From: Arthrobacter sp. Bi83
GTDB taxonomy: Bacteria; Actinomycetota; Actinomycetes; Actinomycetales; Micrococcaceae
Length of the DNA stretch: 64,000 bases
Direction: 5' to 3'
NCBI RefSeq assembly: GCF_918698095.1
Contig: NZ_CAKKLY010000023.1
Span: forward strand, 1-64,000
Shown here: piece by piece, positions 12,493 to 21,619 of the stretch
Numbering within the stretch: position 1 is the first letter of the stretch
How the letters are laid out: each line of letters opens with the position of its first letter
Program-made: the position numbers and the translations under genes
The notes under the pieces: generated by a model
The model's input: only the letters and a program-made list of their open reading frames with translations
Told to the model about the DNA's origin: nothing
Database searches by the model: none

Positions 12493-13188
12493 ATGCCGGT
12501 TCAACAGACCAACGAAGTACGCCGGGCCAACAAAGTACGCCGGGCCCTGCTGGCGGGCGCCGTGGTGCTTGCCCTGAGCGGGGCCGGCGCCGCCGTCGTG
12601 TGGGCTGCGGGCGTGCCGGCAGCACCGTCCCAGGCAACGGCCTCGGAACCGACGTCGTCGGCAACGGCAAAGGCCCAGGCAACCAACCGGGCGCAGGCAG
12701 CTGCATTGCCGGGTGCCTCCTCGCCATCCGCGGCGTCTGCATCAGTCTCGAAGGATGCGGGCACGCTGAAGGAAAAAGGCCGTGCCCGTGAGCTGCACGG
12801 CGAAAGTGTGGTCAGGAAAAGCGACGGAAGCCTGGAGTCGCGGGTGACGCAGTTCGGCACCCTTGACTCGGCCGGTGATTCGTCCATCACCGTCAAGAGC
12901 GAGGACGGTTTCAGCCAGAGATACGCCATCATCGCTGACACCAGGACCTTCAGGTTGCCCAAGGCGGCGGCGGACGGCACCGCCCCCAAAGATAGCGCCG
13001 GCAAGCTCATCAAGCCCTCCGCCGCCACCGTTTCGGATCTCAAGCCGGGGGACGCAGTGCTCATCAAGGGCATCAGGAATGGTGAGGACCTCACCGCGAT
13101 TACGGTGGTTGCGGGTCCCTCCGCTGCCAAGGGACTCGGCCAAGGTAAAGGCAACGGAAAGGCCAGCGGCAACGGTAAGCGCAAGTGA
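12493..13188 (+). CDS. Secreted protein with DUF5666-like domain
   Basis: A 231-residue protein of unknown role. The N-terminus is basic and followed by a hydrophobic stretch (ALLAGAVVLALSGAGAAVVW), as in a signal peptide. An Ala/Ser/Thr-rich spacer comes next, then a beta-rich domain at about residues 100-215. Its pattern (SSITVKSEDGFSQRYAI ... DLKPGDAVLIKGIRNGED) resembles DUF5666. The C-terminus is a Gly/Lys/Asn tail. The start at 12493 is chosen because GGGAGG is 6 bp upstream. An ATG at 12487 would overlap that site. Codons 7-18 contain an 18-bp in-frame duplication (NEVRRA/NKVRRA). Confidence 0.7.
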   Translation: MPVQQTNEVRRANKVRRALLAGAVVLALSGAGAAVVWAAGVPAAPSQATASEPTSSATAKAQATNRAQAAALPGASSPSAASASVSKDAGTLKEKGRARELHGESVVRKSDGSLESRVTQFGTLDSAGDSSITVKSEDGFSQRYAIIADTRTFRLPKAAADGTAPKDSAGKLIKPSAATVSDLKPGDAVLIKGIRNGEDLTAITVVAGPSAAKGLGQGKGNGKASGNGKRK

Positions 13189-13195
13189 GCAGACG

Positions 13196-14104
13196 TCAGT
13201 CGTGGACGAGGCTGGCCATGATGTCCTCCAACGCCTCGCAGACCAGCCGGACCGAAGCGCGCTTGAGGTTCTCGGGCCTTGCAAGGATGTCGATCCTGCG
13301 GCGGGTGCTGATGCCCCTGAGCGGCCGCAGCACGATGTCGGGGCTCAGCACGGGCCGCGCCGTGTGCCTGGGCAGCAGCCCGATCACGCCGCCCGCTGCC
13401 ACCAGGGCCGCCACGGTGGAGTAGTCGTTGATCCGGTGGACGATGTTCAGCTCCCGGCTGGAAACGGCGGCGACGGCGGACAGCACATCCGCGGGGGAGT
13501 AGCCCGTGCGGCTGGTCACCCAGGGTTCGCCGACGACGTCGTCCGTTTCCAGCGACACCTGGGCAGCGAGCCGGTGCCCGGCCGGGAGCGCCACGTCAAG
13601 AGGCTCGTGTGCCAGCGGTATCACCGCCACCCGCTCCTCCGGCCAGCGCGGGCTGTGGTCCATGCGGTGCGCCAGCACCAGGTCGTACCGCGCCGTCAGT
13701 GCGGGGAAGTCCTGCTGCGCCACGTCCTCGTCAAACAGCTGCACCTTCGGCTTGCCGGGCCCGTCCAGGAGCCGCGCGAGCGGCGCGAACAGCGCCTGTC
13801 CGGCGCTGTGGAACCCGCTGACCGTCACCGGCGCCACCGTGGACCCGTGGTAGGCGCCGATCGCCATGCGGGCGTCGGCCATGGCGCTGACGACGGCGGC
13901 CCCGGCGTCCGCCAGCACCTGGCCGGCCTCGGTGAGGACCAGGTTCCGGCCCTCCTTGCGCGTGAGGGGAACCTCGACGCTCTTTTGCAGCTGTGCCAGC
14001 TGCTGTGAGACGGCCGACGGCGTGACCAGCAGCGTGTCGGCCACGGCCTTGACGCTTCCCAGAGCCCCGAGTTCGCGCAGCATCTCAAGCTGGTGGATCT
14101 CCAT
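13196..14104 (-). CDS. LysR family transcriptional regulator
   Basis: A 302-residue LysR-type regulator. The N-terminal winged helix is MEIHQLEMLRELGALGSVK through VTPSAVSQQLAQLQKSV. The C-terminal periplasmic-binding-like effector domain follows. The start at 14104 (MEIHQL) is preferred over ATGs at 14113 and 14128 by domain alignment. It is divergent from tdh and separated from it by an AT-rich region carrying TTAGCAATTACTAA. By LysR convention it probably controls the tdh-kbl operon. The effector is unknown. Confidence 0.88.
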   Translation of the reverse strand: MEIHQLEMLRELGALGSVKAVADTLLVTPSAVSQQLAQLQKSVEVPLTRKEGRNLVLTEAGQVLADAGAAVVSAMADARMAIGAYHGSTVAPVTVSGFHSAGQALFAPLARLLDGPGKPKVQLFDEDVAQQDFPALTARYDLVLAHRMDHSPRWPEERVAVIPLAHEPLDVALPAGHRLAAQVSLETDDVVGEPWVTSRTGYSPADVLSAVAAVSSRELNIVHRINDYSTVAALVAAGGVIGLLPRHTARPVLSPDIVLRPLRGISTRRRIDILARPENLKRASVRLVCEALEDIMASLVHD

Positions 14105-14121
14105 GGACCCCATCCTATGCC

Positions 14122-14135
14122 TTAGCAATTACTAA
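14122..14135. promoter_or_regulatory. Candidate LysR operator (TTAGCAATTACTAA)
   Basis: An imperfect dyad, TTAG-N6-CTAA, in the AT-rich space between the divergent lysR and tdh genes. It fits the T-N11-A LysR-box pattern and lies 18 bp upstream of the regulator's chosen start. Assignment rests on position and symmetry only. Confidence 0.4.
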
Positions 14136-14242
14136 ATCGTCGATTGAGAAAAATCCCCTTGTGCTAATGCGTTGGAGTGGCTCTAATGAAGGGAGACCCC
14201 GCCCGCATGCCGCTGCCGCGCATGCCAAAAGTTAGGAAGCCA

Positions 14243-15289
14243 ATGAAGGCTCTGTTCAAGGCCGGCGCACACGCCGGATTCGAGCTCGTCGACCGCCCGG
14301 AGCCTGAAGCCGGCCCCGGCGATGTCAAGATCCGCGTCATCACCACGGGCATCTGCGGCACTGACCTGCACATCCAGTCCTGGGATGCCTGGGCCCAGGG
14401 CATCATCCAGGCACCGCTCATCGCAGGGCACGAGTTCTACGGCGAGGTTGTGGAGACCGGAGAGGACGTCCGGGACGTCAAGGTGGGCGACCGCGTTTCT
14501 GGCGAGGGCCACATCGTCTGCGGAATTTGCCGCAACTGCCGCGCCGGCCGCCGGCAGATGTGCATCCACACCGTGAGCGTGGGCGTACAGCGGGACGGGG
14601 CGTTCGCCGAATACGTCGTGATCCCGGAAACCAATGTCTGGGTCCACCAGGATCCTTCCGTGACGCCGGAGCTCGGCGCCATCTTCGACCCCTTCGGCAA
14701 CGCCGTGCACACAGCACTGAGCTTTCCGCTCGTAGGCGAGGACGTGCTGATCACCGGCGCCGGACCCATCGGGCTCATGGCCATCGCCGTGGCCCGCCAC
14801 GCCGGGGCACGCAAGATCGCCATCACCGACGTGTCGGCGCCGCGGCTGGAACTGGCCCGCCAGCTCGGCGTTGACCTGGCCATCGACGTCTCCAGGACGC
14901 GTGTCCATGAGGCGCAGCGCGAACTGGGCATGCGCGAAGGCTTCGACATCGGGCTGGAAATGTCCGGTCACCCCACCGCCCTGCCGGAGATGATCGACAA
15001 CATGAACCACGGAGGCCGCATCGCCATGCTGGGCCTCCCCAGCCAGTCCATCGACATCGACTGGGGCAAGGTGGTCACGCACATGCTGACCCTGAAAGGG
15101 ATCTACGGCCGCGAAATGTTCGAGACCTGGTACGCCATGAGCGCCATGCTGTCCTCCAACCCGACGCTGCACGCCAACATCTCCGCCGTGGTCACGGACG
15201 TACTGCCGGCAGCGCAGTGGGAGAAGGGCTTCGAAATTGCCCGCGCAGGCGTCGGCGGCAAGGTAGTGCTCGACTGGGTTGAAATGTGA
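14243..15289 (+). CDS. tdh: L-threonine 3-dehydrogenase
   Basis: Oxidises L-threonine to 2-amino-3-ketobutyrate with NAD+. From 14243 the protein has 348 residues, the usual length for the zinc-dependent family. It shows [17 protein letters not shown] (catalytic zinc ligand Cys), [14 protein letters not shown], the structural-zinc cysteines [15 protein letters not shown] and the NAD-binding loop [10 protein letters not shown]. The Asp-Ala-Trp motif after the catalytic Cys is typical of threonine dehydrogenase. The frame is open to 14177 and ATGs exist at 14186 and 14207, so the start is the least certain part. kbl follows and supplies the next step, which supports the assignment. Confidence 0.92.
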   Translation: MKALFKAGAHAGFELVDRPEPEAGPGDVKIRVITTGICGTDLHIQSWDAWAQGIIQAPLIAGHEFYGEVVETGEDVRDVKVGDRVSGEGHIVCGICRNCRAGRRQMCIHTVSVGVQRDGAFAEYVVIPETNVWVHQDPSVTPELGAIFDPFGNAVHTALSFPLVGEDVLITGAGPIGLMAIAVARHAGARKIAITDVSAPRLELARQLGVDLAIDVSRTRVHEAQRELGMREGFDIGLEMSGHPTALPEMIDNMNHGGRIAMLGLPSQSIDIDWGKVVTHMLTLKGIYGREMFETWYAMSAMLSSNPTLHANISAVVTDVLPAAQWEKGFEIARAGVGGKVVLDWVEM

Positions 15290-15330
15290 CCAGCGCTGAA
15301 GTGTAACCAGCGCTGAAGTGTAACCAGCGC
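15280..15330 (+). repeat. 17-bp tandem repeat, three copies, spanning the tdh stop
   Basis: Units are 15280-15296, 15297-15313 and 15314-15330. The second and third are identical and the first differs at two positions. Each contains AACCAGCGC or GACCAGCGC. The first unit includes the tdh stop codon (15287-15289). Confidence 0.9.
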
Positions 15331-15413
15331 TGAGCACCAGCCACGACCTGAGCCCAGACACTCCCACCCCCAGCATCAAGACACCAGACTTTCAACGAGC
15401 CGAGGAGCACACC

Positions 15414-16610
15414 ATGTATTCAGCAATCAAGGACCAGCTGCGCAGCGAACTGGAGGAGATCCGCGAGGCCGGCCTCTATAAGACCGAGCGCCACATCGAC
15501 TCCGCCCAGGCCAGCCACATCACGGCCGGCCAGATCGGGCAAGCGGGGTCACCCGTGCTGAACTTCTGCGCCAACAACTACCTGGGCCTGGCCGACCACC
15601 CGGACATCATCGCCGCGGCCAAGTCCGCCATGGACGAGCGCGGGTTCGGCATGGCGAGCGTCCGGTTCATCTGCGGCACCCAGGACCTCCACCTGCAGCT
15701 TGAAGCCCGCGTGTCGAAGTTCCTTGGCACCGAGGACACCATCCTGTTCTCCAGCTGCTTCGACGCCAACGGCGGCGTTTTCGAATCGCTGTTCGGCCCG
15801 GAAGACGCCGTCATCTCCGACGCACTGAACCACGCCTCGATCATCGACGGCATCCGGCTCTGCAAGGCGCAGCGCTTCCGCTACGCCAACCAGGACATGG
15901 CAGACCTTGAGGCGAAACTCATCGAAGCGAAGGACGCCCGCCGGAAAATCATCGTCACGGACGGCGTCTTCTCCATGGACGGCTACCTTGCGCCGCTGGA
16001 GGCCATCTGCGACCTCGCCGAAAAGCACGATGCCCTGGTGATGGTGGATGACTCCCACGCCGTGGGCTTCATGGGCGCCACCGGAGCGGGAACCCCGGAA
16101 CACGCCGGGGTGTCTGACCGGGTGGACATCTATACCGGCACGTTCGGCAAGGCACTCGGCGGCGCCTCGGGCGGCTACGTCTCCGGCCGCAGCGAAGTGG
16201 TGGCGATGCTCAGGCAGAAAGCCCGCCCGTACCTGTTCTCCAACTCCCTGGCCCCGGCCATCGTTTCGGCCACCATCAAGGCACTGGACCTTGTGGAGAC
16301 CTCCGGTGAGCTGCGGACCCGGCTGTTCGAGAACGCGGAACTGTTCCGCCGCCGCATGACGGAGGAGGGTTTTGACCTGCTCGACGGCGAACACGCGATC
16401 GTTCCGGTGATGTTCGGCGATGCCGTCGTTGCAGCAAAAGTGGCCGACCAGATGCTGCAGAACGGCGTCTTCGTTACGGCCTTCAGCTTCCCCGTGGTGC
16501 CGCGCGGCGCGGCCCGCATCCGCGTGCAGCTGTCCGCGGCGCACAGCGCCGACGACGTCGAAACCTGCGTGCGGGCGTTCGTCAAGAGCCGGAACGCCGT
16601 CGCCGCCTAG
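15414..16610 (+). CDS. kbl: Glycine C-acetyltransferase (2-amino-3-ketobutyrate CoA ligase)
   Basis: A pyridoxal-phosphate enzyme that cleaves 2-amino-3-ketobutyrate with CoA to glycine and acetyl-CoA, completing threonine breakdown begun by Tdh. The 398-residue length fits the family. Motifs are [39 protein letters not shown] and the PLP lysine in [16 protein letters not shown] good ribosome site, GAGGAG, lies about 6 bp upstream. The last codons and stop lie in a 19-bp duplication. Confidence 0.95.
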   Translation: MYSAIKDQLRSELEEIREAGLYKTERHIDSAQASHITAGQIGQAGSPVLNFCANNYLGLADHPDIIAAAKSAMDERGFGMASVRFICGTQDLHLQLEARVSKFLGTEDTILFSSCFDANGGVFESLFGPEDAVISDALNHASIIDGIRLCKAQRFRYANQDMADLEAKLIEAKDARRKIIVTDGVFSMDGYLAPLEAICDLAEKHDALVMVDDSHAVGFMGATGAGTPEHAGVSDRVDIYTGTFGKALGGASGGYVSGRSEVVAMLRQKARPYLFSNSLAPAIVSATIKALDLVETSGELRTRLFENAELFRRRMTEEGFDLLDGEHAIVPVMFGDAVVAAKVADQMLQNGVFVTAFSFPVVPRGAARIRVQLSAAHSADDVETCVRAFVKSRNAVAA

Positions 16611-16642
16611 CATCTGCAAGGGTGCCTAACATCTGCAAGGAT
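16605..16642 (+). repeat. 19-bp direct duplication spanning the kbl stop
   Basis: Units 16605-16623 and 16624-16642 match at 17 of 19 bases (GCCTARCATCTGCAAGGRT). The first holds the kbl stop TAG. The second supplies the AAGGAT ribosome site of the next gene. Confidence 0.85.
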
Positions 16643-16648
16643 GTAGCC

Positions 16649-17761
16649 ATGGCAGCAACTTATGACGTGGTGATCGTTGGAGGCGGGATCGCGGGACTGT
16701 CCCTGGCATCCGCCCTGGCCGGAAAATGCAGCGTGGCACTGGTCGAAGCCGAGCAGCAGTTGGCGTACCACACCTCCTCCCGCTCGGCCCGGCAGCTCAT
16801 CCCCAGCTACGGCCCGCCCGTGGTCCAGGAGCTGACGGTCCGCACCCTGGAGCTGATCGCGGCCAGGGATGCCTCGCTGCCCGAACCTGTGCTGTCCCCG
16901 CGGAGCTTCATGCTGGTCGGCAACGAGGAAACCGTCAGGGCCGAAGCCAGCGGCCACATGCGGATGGTCAGCCACGCGGAAGCGCTGGCGCTGTGTCCTG
17001 TCCTGGAACCAGGGTCATTCTCCGCTGCGGGCCTGGACACGGGATCGTTCGGCTGCAACGCGCCGGTCCTGCTTGACGACCACCGGGCACGGGCCGAAGG
17101 TGCGGGCGTGGACATCATCACCGGCGCGCGGCTGCATTCGGCGCAGCGGCTTGGCAGCGGCTGGGAGATCGGCGCTGGCCAGGAGGCCTTCCAGACCGGC
17201 GTCGTGGTCAACGCGGCCGGGGCATGGGCGGACGAAGTGGCCGTGGTCAGCGGCGTGGAAAAGCTCGGACTCCAGCCGTACCGGCGCACGGCGGCGATTG
17301 TCGGCGTCGAGCATTCCCTGCCTGTTGGAAGCCCCATGGTGGCGGCAGCGGACGACTCCTTCTACTTTCGGCGGGAGGGCAACGATGTTCTTGTCTCGCC
17401 GTCGGAACACGTCGCCAGCGGGCCGGAGGATGCCCGGCCGTTCCCCGGCGATGTCGAACGGCTCATAGCCCGCCTCAACACCTTGACCACGCTGGGGATC
17501 AGCGCCGTCCGCACTGCATGGACCGGCCTGCGCACCGAAGCGGCCGATGGCGTCCCCGTCGTGGGCTTCGACGCCGAGGCCACCGGATTCTATTGGCTGG
17601 CTGGCCAGGGCGGGTACGGCTTCCAGACTTCGTCTGCGATTGCCGAGCTCGCAGCGGCACAAATCCTCACCGGACCCCAAAATGGCACCGGACAGGCCAC
17701 CAGTCCGGAATCCCGGACAGCGGACGCGCTGGCCGCGACGCGCTGGTCCATCCGGCGCTGA
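16649..17761 (+). CDS. FAD-dependent oxidoreductase of the DAO/glycine-oxidase family
   Basis: A 370-residue flavoenzyme. It opens with the ADP-binding loop VVIVGGGIAGLSLASAL followed by the acidic VEAE. It carries the DAO-family C-terminal motif GFYWLAGQGGYGFQTS, where FAD is bound. The start at 16649 has AAGGAT upstream; the frame continues back to 16622 without a better start. The substrate is unknown. Position after tdh-kbl, which produce glycine, suggests an amino acid or N-methyl amino acid, but this is inference. Confidence 0.82.
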   Translation: MAATYDVVIVGGGIAGLSLASALAGKCSVALVEAEQQLAYHTSSRSARQLIPSYGPPVVQELTVRTLELIAARDASLPEPVLSPRSFMLVGNEETVRAEASGHMRMVSHAEALALCPVLEPGSFSAAGLDTGSFGCNAPVLLDDHRARAEGAGVDIITGARLHSAQRLGSGWEIGAGQEAFQTGVVVNAAGAWADEVAVVSGVEKLGLQPYRRTAAIVGVEHSLPVGSPMVAAADDSFYFRREGNDVLVSPSEHVASGPEDARPFPGDVERLIARLNTLTTLGISAVRTAWTGLRTEAADGVPVVGFDAEATGFYWLAGQGGYGFQTSSAIAELAAAQILTGPQNGTGQATSPESRTADALAATRWSIRR

Positions 17762-17772
17762 AGAATGGGTTC

Positions 17773-18990
17773 ATGACTACCCTCATTACCAACCTCGGCG
17801 AGCTGATGACCCAGGACCAGGACCACCGCGTCCTCCGGAATGCCGCCGTGGTGATCGAGGGGGAGCGGATCGCCTGGCTCGGGGCGGCGGCGGACGCACC
17901 GGCGGCGGACGAGTCGGTGGACGCCGGCGGCAGGGCCCTTCTGCCTGGCTGGGTGGACTCGCACACGCACCTCATTTTCGCCGGTGACCGGACGGCGGAG
18001 TTCGAAGCCCGGATGGCTGGAGGGATCTACAGCGCAGGCGGCATCGCCGTCACTACAGGAGCAACGCGCAGCACCGGGGACTACGACCTCACCCGGCTCG
18101 CGATGGGCCGCGTGGCGGAAGCGGTGTCGCAGGGCACCACGTATGTGGAGACTAAGACAGGGTACGGCCTGGACGTTGAGCAGGAGGCGCGCAGCGCACG
18201 GATCGCGTCGACAGTGGCCGATGAAGTCACGTACCTCGGTGCGCACCTGGTGCCTGCGGACATGGACGCCGACGAGTACACCGACCTCGTGTGCGGCCCG
18301 ATGCTGGATGCGGTCCGCCCGTACGTGACGTGGGCCGACGTGTTTTGCGAACGGGGCGCCTTTACCGAGGAGCAGTCGCGCCGTGTGCTTCAGGCCTGCC
18401 GCGACGCCGGACTCGGGCTGCGCGTCCACGGCAACCAGCTGGGTCCGGGCGCGGGCGTCCAGCTCGCAGTGGAGTTCCGTGCGGCCAGCGTGGACCATGT
18501 GAACTATCTGTCCGATGAGGATGTGGAGGCGCTGGCCGCCAGCTGGTCCGGCTGGAGTGCGGGGGCAGGTGCCGGTTCGGATAATCGCGGCACCGTGGCC
18601 ACCTGCCTGCCGGCGTGCGACCTTTCCACCCGGCAGCCCCTGGCGCCCGCCCGCCGGCTCCTGGATGCCGGCGTGCCAGTGGCCCTGGCCTCCAACTGCA
18701 ATCCCGGGACGTCGTACACGAGCTCCATGGCATACTGTGTCACCACTGCAGTGCTGCAGATGCGGCTGAGTGTCCACGAAGCGGTCCGCGCGGCGACGTA
18801 CGGCGGGGCCCTTGCGCTGGGGCGCGAGTCCGGGACCGACATCGACGGCGAACGCGCGGTGGGCTCGATCGCCGTCGGGCACCGGGCTGACTTGCACCTG
18901 CTCAACGCACCGTCGGCCACGCACCTGGCCTACCGGCCGGGCATGCCGCTGACGCACGCGGTCTGGCGCGCCGGAGTGCGCGAGAGGTAA
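17773..18990 (+). CDS. hutI: Imidazolonepropionase
   Basis: Hydrolyses 4-imidazolone-5-propionate to N-formimino-L-glutamate in histidine degradation. The 405-residue protein has the amidohydrolase metal motif LLPGWVDSHTHLIFAGDR and the HutI hallmark EARMAGGIYSAGGI. Further family features are TTYVETKTGYGL, LRVHGNQLGPG and LASNCNPGTSYTSSM. The start ATG at 17773 lies 11 bp after the preceding stop, so it is in the same operon. No other hut genes are in this window, so it is either a stray hut gene or handles a related cyclic amide. Confidence 0.88.
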   Translation: MTTLITNLGELMTQDQDHRVLRNAAVVIEGERIAWLGAAADAPAADESVDAGGRALLPGWVDSHTHLIFAGDRTAEFEARMAGGIYSAGGIAVTTGATRSTGDYDLTRLAMGRVAEAVSQGTTYVETKTGYGLDVEQEARSARIASTVADEVTYLGAHLVPADMDADEYTDLVCGPMLDAVRPYVTWADVFCERGAFTEEQSRRVLQACRDAGLGLRVHGNQLGPGAGVQLAVEFRAASVDHVNYLSDEDVEALAASWSGWSAGAGAGSDNRGTVATCLPACDLSTRQPLAPARRLLDAGVPVALASNCNPGTSYTSSMAYCVTTAVLQMRLSVHEAVRAATYGGALALGRESGTDIDGERAVGSIAVGHRADLHLLNAPSATHLAYRPGMPLTHAVWRAGVRER

Positions 18991-19050
18991 CCCTGATCCC
19001 TGGGGATAATGACGGGAACTGATCGTTTAGGGTCTGTTACAATCAACAAA

Positions 19051-19068
19051 CGTCACTTTCTGGTGACG
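19051..19068. promoter_or_regulatory. Short dyad ahead of the DeoR gene
   Basis: CGTCACTTTCTGGTGACG is a 6-bp inverted repeat with a 6-bp spacer, 27 bp upstream of the regulator start. A TACAAT hexamer at 19038 is a plausible -10 element just before it. Position suggests an autoregulatory site, but this is unproven. Confidence 0.35.
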
Positions 19069-19095
19069 GTTTGATCCCCGAGAGGCTAGCTACGC

Positions 19096-19905
19096 ATGAC
19101 CCGCACCGACCGACTGACGGCAATCCTTGATCTCCTTGCCGAAACCGGGCAGGTGGAGGTGGAGGAAATCGTCACCCAGCTCGGCGTTTCGCCGGCAACG
19201 GCCCGGCGGGATCTGGACAGCCTGGCCAACCGGCGTCTGCTGACCCGGACCCGGGGCGGAGCCACAACAGGTGCCCTCGCCTACGACCTGCCCGGCCGGT
19301 ACAACCGGGACGACCACGCGGCCGCCAAGCAGCAGATTGCCCTCGCCGCCTCCGCGCTTATCGCGCCCGGCATGGTCATCGGCCTCTGCGGCGGCACCAC
19401 CAGTACCGCCCTCGCGCAGATCCTGGCAACCCGCGAGGACCTCAATTCCCCGTCCAACCAGCCCACGCTGACGGTGGTTACCAACGCCATCAACATCGCC
19501 GCGCAGCTGGCGGTGCGGCCCAACATCAAGGTTATGGTGACCGGCGGCATCCTGAACCCGCGGTCCTATGAGCTTGTGGGCCCCTACACGGACATCATCA
19601 TGCAGAAGGTGGTGCTGGATATCGCGTTCATCGGCGTCAACGGCATTGATCCCGAAGTGGGACCCACCAATACCGGAGAAGGCGAAGCCTCCGTCAACGC
19701 GCTGCTCGCCAGCAGGGCCAGCATTTCCTATGTCCTTGCGGACTCTTCCAAGGTGGGCCGTCGGGCTTTCGCGACTATGGACGGGTACGCGTTCACGCGG
19801 CTGATTACCGATTCGGGCATCTCGGCCCAGGACAAAGCCGCCTTTGAAGCCATCGGCACGGACGTCATTGTGGCGCCGGAAACGCCCCGCACACGCAAGT
19901 CCTAA
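19096..19905 (+). CDS. DeoR/GlpR family transcriptional regulator
   Basis: A 269-residue sugar-phosphate-responsive regulator type. The N-terminal helix-turn-helix reads VEEIVTQLGVSPATARRDLD followed by the family mark TRTRGGA. The C-terminal effector domain shows GLCGGTTSTALAQIL and VVTNAINIAAQLA. No sugar transport or kinase gene is adjacent, so its target in this window is not evident apart from possible autoregulation. Confidence 0.88.
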   Translation: MTRTDRLTAILDLLAETGQVEVEEIVTQLGVSPATARRDLDSLANRRLLTRTRGGATTGALAYDLPGRYNRDDHAAAKQQIALAASALIAPGMVIGLCGGTTSTALAQILATREDLNSPSNQPTLTVVTNAINIAAQLAVRPNIKVMVTGGILNPRSYELVGPYTDIIMQKVVLDIAFIGVNGIDPEVGPTNTGEGEASVNALLASRASISYVLADSSKVGRRAFATMDGYAFTRLITDSGISAQDKAAFEAIGTDVIVAPETPRTRKS

Positions 19906-19925
19906 GGCCGCTCCGGCCCTGGGAG

Positions 19926-19955
19926 AACCGATCAGGGCCCAACCGATCAGGCCCT
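19926..19955 (+). repeat. 15-bp direct duplication touching the stop of the histidine phosphatase
   Basis: Units 19926-19940 and 19941-19955 (AACCGATCAGGGCCC and AACCGATCAGGCCCT) lie between two convergent genes. The second reaches into the stop codon (19954-19956) of the minus-strand gene. Confidence 0.8.
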
Positions 19956-20634
19956 AGAAGAACACGGGAGGTGCGTCGAGCACTGTCTCGTCCACGCGGC
20001 GCTGCACCCATTGCGTGAACGGCTGGTCGAGTTCGTACTTGCCGTCCTCGGTGCGCATCAGCATGCGGATCTCAGCGTTGTCCGGGTTGTTCAGCGACTC
20101 GAAGTATTCTACGGACCAGTGGAACCAGCGCATGCAGAACAGGCGCATGGTGAGGCCGTGCGTGACAAGGAGGGTATTGGCGGAGTAGTCCGGCTTGGCC
20201 CAGTGGCGGTAAAGAGTCTCCATGAATGACGAAATGCGGTCGTAGACGTCCGACCCGGACTCGCCCTCCCGGAAGCGGTAGAAGAAATGCCCGTAGGCGT
20301 TGCGCAGTTCTTTCTGGTCCTCGATTTCGCCGGCTATTTGGAAATTCGCCCAGTCCTGCTCACGGAGCCGCGGCTCCTCGACGACCCGTTCCGTGAGGGA
20401 GCCAAGGTTGAGCGCTTCGAGTGTCTGGTAGGCGCGCAGGTAGGGCGAGACGTAGACGGACACCTCTTGGCCGTCCAGCTCGCGCCGGATGCGCTCACCG
20501 GCAGCCTTGGCCTGCTCAATACCCAGGGGAGTCAGCGGAATCCGGTAGTCGGGCACCCTGTTGTAAATGGAGGTGTCGGCATTGGCGGCGGACTGGCCGT
20601 GCCGGATCATGATGATTTTCCCGGGCGCACTCAT
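19954..20634 (-). CDS. Histidine phosphatase (phosphoglycerate mutase-like) family protein
   Basis: A 226-residue protein with the phosphohistidine motif IIMIRHGQSAAN at the N-terminus. Further along are the second catalytic arginine/glutamate region (VYVSPYLRAYQTLEAL) and the C-terminal LLVTHGLTMRLF. It is probably a phosphatase rather than a glycolytic mutase, and the substrate is unknown. The start at 20634 has GGGGAAG upstream. The long open frame beyond it (to 21234) overlaps the next gene and is not used. Confidence 0.85.
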   Translation of the reverse strand: MSAPGKIIMIRHGQSAANADTSIYNRVPDYRIPLTPLGIEQAKAAGERIRRELDGQEVSVYVSPYLRAYQTLEALNLGSLTERVVEEPRLREQDWANFQIAGEIEDQKELRNAYGHFFYRFREGESGSDVYDRISSFMETLYRHWAKPDYSANTLLVTHGLTMRLFCMRWFHWSVEYFESLNNPDNAEIRMLMRTEDGKYELDQPFTQWVQRRVDETVLDAPPVFF

Positions 20635-20739
20635 ACTTCCCCAGCATAGGGGCCGCCGCGGAGGAGGCAGGTTCCTGAAGTAATACAGTGTCCGGAAGCC
20701 AAACAGGAAAGTACCAGCAACTGCAGGCAAGATAGGAAT

Positions 20740-21519
20740 ATGTTGGTTCCTTCCCGCCGTCGCCTGCGGATCGAAGTCTGGATAGTCCTGGGACTGTCGT
20801 TGGGGCAGTCCGCCGTGTACTCCGTGGTGCAACTCCTGGACAAGATGACCCGGGCGCCGCTGGCGCAGGGCACGTCCACGCTGAACCGCTCGCAAAGTAC
20901 ACGGGAATATTTCGATCTGACGTACCAACTCCTGGACATCATCTTCGCGCTGGTGCCCGTCTTGCTGGTGATCTATTTCCTGACGGAGCACCGCCAGACG
21001 AAGGCAGGAACGGGCTATGTGGGTGGCTCTGCATTCCAGAAGCTGGGTTTCAATTTCGCCCGCCCCGGAAGGGACCTGCTGCAGGGCGTCGGGCTGGCCG
21101 CTTTGATCGGCATACCATCGCTGGGCCTCTACGCGGCAGGGCGGGCGCTGGGCATCACGACGGCGATCATCCCCAGTGCCCTGAACGCGTACTGGTGGAC
21201 GGTTCCCGTGCTGATTCTCTCCGCGGTGCGGCACGCGGTCGTCGAGGAAGTCATCGTGGTGGGCTACCTCCTGGACCGGTTCGGGAAGTTCGGCTGGTCC
21301 GTGCCGCTGTCAATCTTTGCCAGTTCCATGCTCCGCGGCAGCTACCACCTGTATCAAGGGTTCGGGCCCTTCATTGGCAACGCCATCATGGGCGTGGTGT
21401 TCGCCTGGGTCTACACCAAAACCCGACGGGTGATGCCACTGGTCATAGCCCATGCACTGCTGGACATTGTGGCGTTCGTCGGCTTCAGCCTGTTCGGAAA
21501 GGCCGTCGGGCTGGGCTAA
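20740..21519 (+). CDS. CPBP family intramembrane glutamic endopeptidase
   Basis: A 259-residue membrane protein with about seven hydrophobic segments and the Abi/CPBP core. Motif 1 is AVVEEVIVVGYLLDRFGK with the paired catalytic glutamates. Motif 2 is YHLYQGFGPFIGNAIMGVVF with its histidine. Motif 3 is PLVIAHALLDIVAF. Such proteins are membrane proteases, some related to prenyl-protein processing or bacteriocin self-immunity. No substrate is indicated. It is divergent from the phosphatase and convergent with the VOC gene. Confidence 0.85.
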   Translation: MLVPSRRRLRIEVWIVLGLSLGQSAVYSVVQLLDKMTRAPLAQGTSTLNRSQSTREYFDLTYQLLDIIFALVPVLLVIYFLTEHRQTKAGTGYVGGSAFQKLGFNFARPGRDLLQGVGLAALIGIPSLGLYAAGRALGITTAIIPSALNAYWWTVPVLILSAVRHAVVEEVIVVGYLLDRFGKFGWSVPLSIFASSMLRGSYHLYQGFGPFIGNAIMGVVFAWVYTKTRRVMPLVIAHALLDIVAFVGFSLFGKAVGLG

Positions 21520-21546
21520 GCATTGGGTAACTAGGCGTTAAAGTAA

Positions 21547-21598
21547 TTCGGCCGCCATCGGTGGGTGACGTCGTTGGCACCCGCTGATGGCGGCCGAA
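21547..21598. terminator. Bidirectional hairpin between convergent genes
   Basis: Arms 21547-21567 and 21578-21598 pair over 13 bp (TTCGGCCGCCATC) and, after a 3-bp mismatch, over 5 more. The loop is 10 nt. It sits exactly between two converging genes, where it can stop transcription from both sides. Confidence 0.65.
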
Positions 21599-21619
21599 GC
21601 TTGTTGGCAGCGCGCTGCG

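Noticed and set aside
14183..16619. Long minus-strand frames opposite tdh (14183-15379) and kbl (15549-16619)
   Set aside because: They are frame shadows caused by third-position GC bias. The plus-strand products are complete, well-known enzymes.
19954..21234. 426-codon extension of the histidine phosphatase
   Set aside because: The extra N-terminus is antisense to the CPBP gene and is low-complexity. The phosphatase motif begins nine residues after ATG 20634.
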